The notes under the pieces: model-generated
What the model saw: only the letters and a program-made list of their open reading frames with translations
What the model was told of the DNA's origin: nothing
Database searches by the model: none
Shown here: piece after piece, positions 1 through 4,831 of the stretch
Layout: each line of letters opens with the position of its first letter
Position numbering within the stretch: the stretch's first letter is position 1
Program-made: the position numbers and the translations under genes
Assembly (NCBI GenBank): GCA_036493295.1
Contig: DASXQB010000137.1
Location: 1 to 5,617 of the forward strand
Source of the DNA: DATKEU01 sp036493295
Lineage (GTDB): Bacteria > Myxococcota_A > Polyangia > Fen-1088
Length of the DNA: 5,617 nucleotides
Reading direction: 5' to 3'

Positions 1-177
1 AAGGGATTTCCCTGGAAGAAACTGCTGCTGCTGGCGGCGCTGATCTATGGCGGCTATCGCTGGTACGAAGGGGCGCTCAATCGTTTTCTGCCGGTCGAGG
101 CGCGTCCGCAGGCGGTGCTGGGCAGGTGGGCGCCGGAGGCACGGGTCGCGCCGAGCGCGGTCGAGGCGCCGAAGTAA
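1..177 (+). CDS. C-terminal end of an unrecognised membrane-anchored protein (5' end outside window)
   Basis: Frame 1 is open from the left edge to TAA at 175-177, giving 58 visible residues with no start in the window. The visible part begins with a basic stretch (KGFPWKK). A short hydrophobic run follows (LLLLAALIYGG, about residues 8-18), then an aromatic/basic patch (YRWYEG) and an Ala/Pro/Val-rich tail ending VEAPK. This looks like a single membrane anchor near a C-terminus with a short, probably disordered extension. Third codon positions are strongly G/C, as in the neighbouring genes, which supports real coding. It is the only rightward gene and converges with the membrane protein ending at 221. 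I do not recognise the family. A frame that merely happens to be open at the edge cannot be fully excluded. Confidence 0.6.
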   Translation, partial: KGFPWKKLLLLAALIYGGYRWYEGALNRFLPVEARPQAVLGRWAPEARVAPSAVEAPK

Positions 178-220
178 GCGTACGCTTGAAGATGAGCGCC
201 GCTGCCGTGGCGCTTCCGGT
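178..220. terminator. Convergent intergenic gap with a weak GC hairpin
   Basis: This 43-bp gap separates two convergent stop codons (TAA at 175-177 on +, TGA at 223-221 on -). It contains an inverted repeat, AGCGCC at 195-200 and GGCGCT at 209-214, with an 8-nt loop. The stem could form in transcripts from either strand. Neither side has a T-tract, so it is not a classical intrinsic terminator. Its position between converging genes is the main reason to suggest a bidirectional stop. Confidence 0.25.
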
Positions 221-1006
221 TCACGCGCCCGGGTAGTGCTTGTCGGCGCACTCGCGGCAGAGGCTGTGGGTGAACGAGGCGTCGGTGTGCGCCTCCACGT
301 AGGACTCGAACTGCTCCCACCGGTTGCCCTGATTGCGAATGCGGTTGCAGTGCATGCAGATGGGCAGAAGGCCGCGCAGCTGGCGCAGCTGCTGCCGCGC
401 GGCTTCCAACTCGCGCGCGGTTCCTTGCAGGATCATGTTGCGCCAAGCACTGACGGCAAGGCCAAGCTGAATGGTGGTGGTGCCGGCCAGAAGCTCGATG
501 CGGTCCTCCAGCGGGGCGTGGGTCGCGAAGGCCGCCACCGCCGCCGCCATCAGCGCGGTGGCCAGCGCGTAGATGATGGATGCGCGTGGACTGAGCATGA
601 ACGTGCTGACCGCCCCCAGCACCACGAAGACGCCGACCAGATAAGGTGTCGAGATGTCATTGCGCGCGACCAGCGAGAAATAGTGGGCGGTGCCCACGCC
701 GACGACGACGTAACTGAGGCTGATGAGATGACGCTTGAACGCCTGACGATACGACAGCAGGACCAGCACCGCGGTCAGGGCCAGAAAGCCCAGCCGTTCA
801 ATCAGAGGATCGACGGCGTTCGGTTCCAGCAGAATATGAAACCAGTGCCAGCCGGCGTAGGTGAAACCGCCAACTAGCAACAGCAGGCGGGACAGCGAAC
901 GCGCCGACGCACTGGCCTCCAGGGCACCGGTATGAAGATGATCGGCCGGCGGTCCGGGCGCAGGAGAGGCGAAGGACCCGGAAACAGGTCGCGTTGCAAC
1001 GGCCAT
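221..1006 (-). CDS. Polytopic membrane protein with C-terminal CxxC...CxxC (LPICxxCxxIR) module
   Basis: This 261-aa protein starts at ATG (1006-1004) and ends at TGA (223-221). The N-terminus (about 1-38) is Pro/Ala-rich and has no signal peptide. About six hydrophobic segments follow, roughly at 40-60, 70-85, 96-113, 121-138, 142-163 and 172-188. A charged helix rich in Glu, Arg and Gln (about 195-212) resembles a signalling linker. The end is a compact module starting LRGLLPICMHCNRIR, with Cys217, Cys220, Cys250 and Cys253 and the intervening pattern W-x-x-F-E-S-Y-V near 230-237. This pattern is known from the C-termini of many bacterial PAS and receiver proteins (LPICxxCKKIR ... W..IE.YI ... 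F.H..C..C). Four cysteines suggest metal binding or redox sensing, but that is inference. No kinase, GGDEF or PAS domain is present. No clear Shine-Dalgarno precedes the ATG, so the start is less certain. It is probably a membrane sensor or adaptor. Confidence 0.85.
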   Translation of the reverse strand: MAVATRPVSGSFASPAPGPPADHLHTGALEASASARSLSRLLLLVGGFTYAGWHWFHILLEPNAVDPLIERLGFLALTAVLVLLSYRQAFKRHLISLSYVVVGVGTAHYFSLVARNDISTPYLVGVFVVLGAVSTFMLSPRASIIYALATALMAAAVAAFATHAPLEDRIELLAGTTTIQLGLAVSAWRNMILQGTARELEAARQQLRQLRGLLPICMHCNRIRNQGNRWEQFESYVEAHTDASFTHSLCRECADKHYPGA

Positions 1007-1115
1007 TACGAAATAAGTCGGCGGACACAGCGGCGCTCTTGAGCCGCTCCGCGTAATAAATCTGTCTTGGCCGACGCCTTGGATAAAGGCCGTCGCAAAA
1101 TCAAGACGGCGGCGT
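1007..1115 (-). other. 109-bp gap between the receiver-HDOD gene and the membrane protein gene
   Basis: The gap could carry either a read-through leader or a separate promoter for the membrane protein gene. It contains overlapping inverted repeats. GCCGTC (1089-1094) pairs with GACGGC (1105-1110). GACGCCTT (1073-1080) can instead pair with AAGGCCGTC (1086-1094) with one bulged base. A third pair is AGCGGC (1029-1034) with GCCGCT (1043-1048). None is followed by a T-tract on the minus strand, so I do not call an intrinsic terminator. The last ~20 bases before the ATG lack a recognisable ribosome binding site. I see no convincing -35/-10 pair. Confidence 0.35.
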
Positions 1116-2522
1116 CTACGCCAGAGTGTTGATGATGGCTTCGAAAGTGGGCTGCACCTTGGCGAGCAGAACGTCGGTGGCCGGCACCTTCAGACGGCGG
1201 GTGCATTCCTCGATCAGGGAGGCGCTGCGGGGTGGGCCGGTGACGTCCGGACCGCCGGCCAGCTTTTCGGCCACTGGAACCGCCGCGCACTCCAGCGCGC
1301 TGTACGCGTTGACCGGATTGGCCAGCGTGTTCGCGTGGTGCAGGCGCGCCAGCATCGTCATCGTCGGATCAACCGACCAGCGCGCCAGCACCGCCGCGCC
1401 CACCGAATGGTGATTCTGTCCGATGAAGTGCACGCAGGCATCGCGGCCCAGCTTCTGGTTCGTCGCCGCGCTGGCGTTTCTTTCTGAGACGATCCAGAGC
1501 AGAAAAGAAGCGCCCACGTCGCAAAACAGGCCTGCCAGATAGGCCAGCTCGACATCGGGACGCGGCGCCGGGTGCGCCTCAGCCAGCGCGCGCATCGCCA
1601 CCGCCCGGGCCACTGAAAAGCGCCAGATCGACGCTTGCAGCGGCGCCAGTTCTGGATCGCGGACCGTGCACGCACTGTGGGCGAAGATGGTCTCGATCAG
1701 ACTTTGGATCTGGCGCAGACCGACCCGGCTGACCGCCGTGCGAATGCTGGCGTTCTGGGCGCCGCGCGCATACGGCGTGGTGTTCGATATCCGCAAAAGC
1801 TGAGCGGACAGGCGCTGATCGCGTTCGATCAACGCAGTGACTTGCTCGAGAGTGGTCTCCGGAGCAGTGAGCAGCCGCCGCAGCTCCAGCACCACCGTCG
1901 GCACCGCCGGGATCAGGATCTCTCCCTCGTGAACGCGGCGAAGGATCGACGAAAAGATCGGATCGCCGGCCGGCATGGTGGCGGTCACCGTCGGGTGGCC
2001 GGGAGCAGGCACTGGCGGCGGCGCCGCGACTACCGTCGGCGCGGCGGGCGCAGACGGTGCGGCCGTTGCGGCCGGACGCCCGGCGGCCACCGGTGGCGGC
2101 GGCGCGATCTCTTCTTCGGGTCGCTGGCGACTTTTTTCAAACGCGTCCACCGCCCGTCCGATCGCCGTCATCAGATCAGCGACGGAGAATGGTTTGGGCA
2201 AATAATCACAGGCCCCGTTGCGAAGGGCGTCGATGATGTCTTCAGGATCTTTCGAGCCGCTGATCACCACGAAGGCAGCGTCGATTCCCTGGGCGCGCGC
2301 CCGGCGCATGATCGTGTGACCGTCGATGCCGGGCATGCGCAGGTCCACCAGGATCACGGATGGACGCAGCTCAGTGGCCTGCTTTAGCGCCGACGTACCG
2401 TCGGTCGCACTGGTAACCCGATAGCCGAACTTGGTGAGGGTGTTCTGGATGACCCGACGGATCATCTCGTCGTCGTCCACCACAAGAATCGAATAATTTT
2501 CTGGAGGAGCGCTGATATCCAC
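1116..2522 (-). CDS. Response regulator: CheY-like receiver plus HDOD domain
   Basis: This 468-aa cytoplasmic protein starts at GTG (2522-2520). The start is supported by AGGAAG 7 nt upstream and by the receiver fold beginning about 10 residues in. The receiver domain (about 10-128) has the acidic pocket Asp16-Asp18, phospho-acceptor Asp60 (VILVDLRMPGIDG), Ser88 (VVISGS) and Lys110 (LPKPF), so it looks fully phosphorylatable. A Pro/Ala-rich linker spans about 138-186. The HDOD domain (about 190-400) begins with IPAVPTVVLELRRLL and has IERDQRLSAQLLRISN (about 232-247), AGLFCDVGASFLLW, HHSVGAAVLARW and a terminal HH at 395-396. The canonical HD pair reads Cys334-Asp335, so metal-dependent phosphodiesterase activity is not expected. 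Such catalytically dead HD relatives occur throughout the HDOD family. About 65 helical residues follow. Its likely job is phospho-dependent protein interaction. The cognate histidine kinase is not in the window. Confidence 0.93.
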   Translation of the reverse strand: MDISAPPENYSILVVDDDEMIRRVIQNTLTKFGYRVTSATDGTSALKQATELRPSVILVDLRMPGIDGHTIMRRARAQGIDAAFVVISGSKDPEDIIDALRNGACDYLPKPFSVADLMTAIGRAVDAFEKSRQRPEEEIAPPPPVAAGRPAATAAPSAPAAPTVVAAPPPVPAPGHPTVTATMPAGDPIFSSILRRVHEGEILIPAVPTVVLELRRLLTAPETTLEQVTALIERDQRLSAQLLRISNTTPYARGAQNASIRTAVSRVGLRQIQSLIETIFAHSACTVRDPELAPLQASIWRFSVARAVAMRALAEAHPAPRPDVELAYLAGLFCDVGASFLLWIVSERNASAATNQKLGRDACVHFIGQNHHSVGAAVLARWSVDPTMTMLARLHHANTLANPVNAYSALECAAVPVAEKLAGGPDVTGPPRSASLIEECTRRLKVPATDVLLAKVQPTFEAIINTLA

Positions 2523-2529
2523 GCGGGTT

Positions 2530-2535
2530 CTTCCT
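2530..2535 (-). promoter_or_regulatory. Shine-Dalgarno for the receiver-HDOD gene
   Basis: The minus strand reads AGGAAG here, 7 nt before the GTG at 2522-2520. This is good complementarity and spacing. It fixes the GTG as the start codon, and no better in-frame ATG is nearby. Confidence 0.7.
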
Positions 2536-2626
2536 GGAAACTGTCGTCGGCGGGGGCCGAGCAGTCAGCACGCCGACAGGAAAACCATTTTTGACAATAA
2601 CTTAAATGCCCACCCGAGACCACGTC

Positions 2627-2689
2627 GGACAGGGCTTTTCACCGACTTTCCATATCGATCTGTAGGCCTGTAGGCGAAAAGGGCTGTCC
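2627..2689. repeat. Imperfect inverted repeat with 14-bp arms
   Basis: The left arm GGACAGGGCTTTTC (2627-2640) and right arm GAAAAGGGCTGTCC (2676-2689) are reverse complements at 12 of 14 positions; the mismatches are the two bases after GGACAG. The spacer is 35 bp (2641-2675). It could be a two-site operator or a long hairpin in RNA. On the minus strand it lies upstream of the receiver-HDOD gene and downstream of yaeQ. Confidence 0.65.
2660..2675. repeat. Perfect 8-bp tandem repeat (CTGTAGGC x2)
   Basis: CTGTAGGC occurs twice back to back at 2660-2667 and 2668-2675, immediately before the right arm of the longer inverted repeat. It may be a repeated protein-binding half-site or a small local duplication. 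Confidence 0.7.
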
Positions 2690-2701
2690 AATTTTTTGGA
2701 C
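2686..2701. repeat. Perfect palindrome GTCCAA-TTTT-TTGGAC, operator-like
   Basis: The six-base arms GTCCAA (2686-2691) and TTGGAC (2696-2701) flank a TTTT centre. The symmetry and AT-rich centre resemble a dimeric regulator's operator. It could also fold as a short hairpin in RNA 36-51 nt past the yaeQ stop, but no T-tract follows on the minus strand. It shares the GTCC bases with the right arm of the 2627-2689 inverted repeat. Confidence 0.6.
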
Positions 2702-2718
2702 GAATCGCGGCCCGATTC
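2702..2718 (-). terminator. Hairpin just downstream of yaeQ, possible operon end
   Basis: GAATCG (2702-2707) and CGATTC (2713-2718) form a perfect 6-bp stem with a 5-nt GC loop, starting 18 nt past the yaeQ stop. On the minus strand it is followed by GTCC and an A-tract rather than T's, so a canonical intrinsic terminator is not supported. It could protect the mRNA 3' end or assist factor-dependent termination. Confidence 0.3.
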
Positions 2719-2736
2719 AGCCTCCCGCGGCGGGCG

Positions 2737-3285
2737 TCAGCCTTCGCTGAGCAGCGGAAAACGCGCGATCACCGTCGATGCGTTGGTCTCGCCGATGGTG
2801 ACGTAGACGATCCCTTCGGTGCGCACCAGCAACCAGCTTGTGTTGCGATCGGTGGCCGCCGCGAGCTGATGCAGAAACTCTGGATTGACTGGATAAACTT
2901 CGATCTCGTCGCCGCGAAAGATGGTCTTGCCGCGGATGGTTTTGCTCAGCAGCGACGGATCTTGATAGGTGAAGACCACCACGCGCGGCGACGCCTTGCT
3001 GGCCTTGTGCAGGCGCTCGGCCGACGGCGTGCCGACGTCGATCCACAGCTGCAGATCGCCGCGTAGGTCGCGCGCCCACACCGCCGGCTCCTCGCTGGTG
3101 GACAGGCCCTTGGAAAACGCGATGCCCTCCTGGTAGCACAGGCAATAGGCCAGCACCCGGGTCAAAAGGTGGTGCATCGACTCGGACGGATGGCGAGCCA
3201 GGCGCAGATCCAGCTCTTCATAGACGTTGCGATCGACGTCCGAAAGACTGACCTGCAGATGGTAGACGGTGGACGACAGCGCCAT
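2737..3285 (-). CDS. yaeQ: YaeQ family protein (PD-(D/E)XK-like fold, function unknown)
   Basis: This 182-aa protein is close to the roughly 181 aa of E. coli YaeQ. It starts at ATG (3285-3283) with MALSSTVYHLQVSLSDVDRN, matching the family's MAL...(D)MDR opening. Family hallmarks appear in order: LARHPSES (29-36), the helix LLTRVLAYCLCY (40-51), FSKGLSTSEEPAVW (57-70), LQLWIDVGTP (78-87) and VVVFTYQ (102-108). A C-terminal part (about 127-178) ends in beta-type segments, as in the family. YaeQ proteins have a PD-(D/E)XK nuclease-like fold, but no activity or pathway is established. The frame stays open upstream across livF, so a much longer reading is possible; it is rejected because the extra N-terminal sequence is antisense-like low-complexity Arg/Ala/Gly. 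The gene lies 47 bp after livF on the same strand, so co-transcription with the liv genes is likely. No strong Shine-Dalgarno is visible. Confidence 0.92.
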   Translation of the reverse strand: MALSSTVYHLQVSLSDVDRNVYEELDLRLARHPSESMHHLLTRVLAYCLCYQEGIAFSKGLSTSEEPAVWARDLRGDLQLWIDVGTPSAERLHKASKASPRVVVFTYQDPSLLSKTIRGKTIFRGDEIEVYPVNPEFLHQLAAATDRNTSWLLVRTEGIVYVTIGETNASTVIARFPLLSEG

Positions 3286-3332
3286 GGGCGGCGCTGTGTA
3301 TAGCAGCAACCAAGCGAGCCGCCCAGCGGCGC
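3286..3332 (-). other. livF-yaeQ intergenic spacer
   Basis: This 47-bp spacer has no convincing terminator. TATACA on the minus strand (3302-3297) resembles a -10 box but has no matching -35 at normal spacing. Operon read-through from livF is therefore the simplest reading. Confidence 0.4.
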
Positions 3333-4058
3333 TCAGCCGCCCAGATAGACAGCCTTGATTCGCTCGTCGTCGCGCAGTGCGGCCGGCGCGCCGTGCAAGA
3401 CCACCTGGCCGCGTTCCAGCACGTAGGCGTGATCGGCCACCGACAGCGCCAGGCGCGCGTTCTGTTCCACCAGCAGGACCGTCGTTCCGCCGCGGTGGAT
3501 CTCGGCGACGGTCTCGAACACCTGCTTGACCAGGAGCGGCGACAGACCCATCGACGGCTCGTCCAGCAGCAGCACGCGCGGACGGGCCAGCAAGGCGCGC
3601 GCGAAGGCCAGCATCTGCATCTGCCCACCCGACAGCGAACCAGCCGGCTGCTGGCGGCGGTCGCCCAGGATCGGAAAGCGCGCGTATTGCTGTTCGATCG
3701 CCGCGCGTAACGCCGCCGCGGGTTGCGAAAGCTCGCCGCCCAGGATCAAGTTCTCTTCGACGGTCATGCGGCCCAGGATGGCGCGACCTTCCGGCACTAG
3801 GGCCAGCCCGGCGGCCACCACCGCATGCGCGGGTTGCCCGGTGAGCGCGCGCCCGTCCAGAAACACGCTGCCCCCGCAGGGCGGCACCAGGCCGCACAGC
3901 GCCGAAAGGATCGACGTCTTGCCGACGCCGTTGGGACCGATCAACGTCACCAGCTGCCCGGCCGCCACCGACAGCGACACGCCGCGCACCGCCTCGACCT
4001 GTCCGTAACTCACGCGCAGGTCGCGCACCTCCAAGAGCGGTCGATCGCCCGCGGTCAC
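3333..4058 (-). CDS. livF: Branched-chain amino acid-type ABC transporter ATP-binding protein LivF
   Basis: This 241-aa cytoplasmic ATPase is the usual LivF size. It starts at GTG (4058-4056), which overlaps the livG stop as GTGA. Motifs in order are Walker A GPNGVGKT (41-48), the LivF-type LVPEGR segment at the Q-loop position (88-92) followed by GRMTVEENL (96-104), signature LSGGQ (142-146), Walker B RVLLLDEP (161-168), and LLVEQNARLAL with Gln199 at the H-loop position. Gln there is typical of LivF and distinguishes it from LivG. Walker A has Val in place of the common Ala, a mild variant. With LivG it should power a LivH/LivM permease that imports leucine, isoleucine, valine or related substrates delivered by a periplasmic binding protein. 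The substrate cannot be read from the ATPase. A urea (UrtE) role is less likely given the neighbouring LivM features. Confidence 0.94.
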   Translation of the reverse strand: MTAGDRPLLEVRDLRVSYGQVEAVRGVSLSVAAGQLVTLIGPNGVGKTSILSALCGLVPPCGGSVFLDGRALTGQPAHAVVAAGLALVPEGRAILGRMTVEENLILGGELSQPAAALRAAIEQQYARFPILGDRRQQPAGSLSGGQMQMLAFARALLARPRVLLLDEPSMGLSPLLVKQVFETVAEIHRGGTTVLLVEQNARLALSVADHAYVLERGQVVLHGAPAALRDDERIKAVYLGG

Positions 4059-4831
4059 GCGACGCCGCCCTCCCCGTCGCCAAGATAAGCAGCGATCACC
4101 GCCGGCTCTTTCGCCACCGTGGTGGGCACACCGTCGGCGATAACGCGGCCGAAGTTCAGGACCGTCAGATGATCGCAGACCTTCATCACCAGCGGCACGT
4201 TGTGCTCGACCAGCAGCACGGCGCGGCCGTCGGTGGCCACCTGGCGAATCAGGGCCGCCACCGCCTGGACCTCGACCGGGTTCATGCCGGCGGTCGGTTC
4301 GTCCAGCAACAGCACGCGCGGCTCGGCGGCCAGGGCGCGGGCGATCTCCACCCGGCGTTGCTCGCCATAAGAAAGGTGGCGCGCTTTTTCACCGGCGCGC
4401 CCGCCCAGGCCCACGCGTTCGAGCAGCGCGTCGGCCCTGGCGTCGGCTTGTTGTTCTTCGGCGCGCGCCCGCGGCAACAACAAAAGCCGCGCCGCCAGCG
4501 ACGGATGGCGACGCAGGTGCTGGCCGACCAGCACGTTGTGACGCGCCGACAGCTCGGCGAACAGACGAATGTTCTGGAACGTGCGCGCCACGCCCAGCGC
4601 GGCGATGCGATGAGGCGGCAGCCCCGCCACCGCCGTCCCGCCGACCGTGATGGCGCCGGCGTCGGCGCGCAGAAGACCGGAGATCAAATTGATCACGGTG
4701 GTCTTGCCCGAACCGTTCGGCCCGATGAGCCCGTGCACCGTCCCCGGCGCCACCTGAAAGCCCGCGCCGTCGACGGCGCGCACGCCACCGAACGCCCGCT
4801 GGACATTGTCGAGCAGCAGCGCCGGCGTCAC
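4055..4831 (-). CDS. livG: Branched-chain amino acid-type ABC transporter ATP-binding protein LivG
   Basis: This 258-aa protein starts at GTG (4831-4829), chosen because it overlaps the livM stop (GTGA), follows a good Shine-Dalgarno, and puts the ABC domain at the family's normal offset. Motifs are Walker A GPNGSGKT (37-44), Q-loop RTFQNIRLF with Gln86, signature LSYGEQ (153-158), Walker B VLLLDEPTAG (173-182) and His210 in LLVEHN. NIRLF, the extended helical region (about 105-145) and MKVCDHLTVLNFGRVIADG are LivG-like. The C-terminus AAYLGDGEGGVA carries the family YLG ending. It pairs with LivF to form the two-ATPase engine of a HAAT-family importer. The same frame stays open up to 5338 over livM, but that extension is low-complexity antisense-type sequence and is not part of the protein. 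Confidence 0.94.
   Translation of the reverse strand: MTPALLLDNVQRAFGGVRAVDGAGFQVAPGTVHGLIGPNGSGKTTVINLISGLLRADAGAITVGGTAVAGLPPHRIAALGVARTFQNIRLFAELSARHNVLVGQHLRRHPSLAARLLLLPRARAEEQQADARADALLERVGLGGRAGEKARHLSYGEQRRVEIARALAAEPRVLLLDEPTAGMNPVEVQAVAALIRQVATDGRAVLLVEHNVPLVMKVCDHLTVLNFGRVIADGVPTTVAKEPAVIAAYLGDGEGGVA
4068..4075 (-). promoter_or_regulatory. Shine-Dalgarno for livF, inside the livG coding end
   Basis: The minus strand reads GGGGAGGG, with the GGAGG core 10 nt before the livF GTG. It lies within the last codons of livG and supports the GTG start at the GTGA overlap. Confidence 0.55.

Larger units (their letters stand above)
2523..2736 (-). promoter_or_regulatory. Structured intergenic region: probable promoter/operator of the signalling genes and end of the liv-yaeQ operon
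   Basis: This 214-bp gap separates the yaeQ stop from the receiver-HDOD start. It includes an AT-rich island at 2581-2610 (about 27% GC, counted), the most AT-rich spot I noticed. Minus-strand candidates there are TGGTCT and TATTGT (17-bp spacing), but this match to sigma-70 consensus is weak. Between that island and yaeQ lie two palindromes, a long imperfect inverted repeat and an 8-bp tandem repeat, listed separately. No open frame in it looks like a gene. Promoter function is inferred from position and composition. Confidence 0.5.

Noticed and set aside
47..877. 276-aa rightward open frame antisense to the membrane protein gene
   Set aside because: It is Arg/Gly/Gln-rich low complexity with no domain or membrane pattern. 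The opposite strand carries a coherent multi-helix protein with a recognisable cysteine module.
1635..2387. 250-aa rightward open frame antisense to the receiver-HDOD gene
   Set aside because: The translation is Arg/His/Gly-rich without motifs. The minus strand carries complete receiver and HDOD motifs.
2591..2596. Exact TTGACA on the plus strand as a -35 box
   Set aside because: At 16-18 bp spacing there is only GC-rich sequence (such as CCGAGA), and no rightward gene follows.
2737..4083. A 448-aa single protein joining an N-terminal extension to YaeQ
   Set aside because: The extension is an alternative frame of livF, rich in Arg, Ala and Gly. YaeQ has its own ATG at the family-typical position and normal length.
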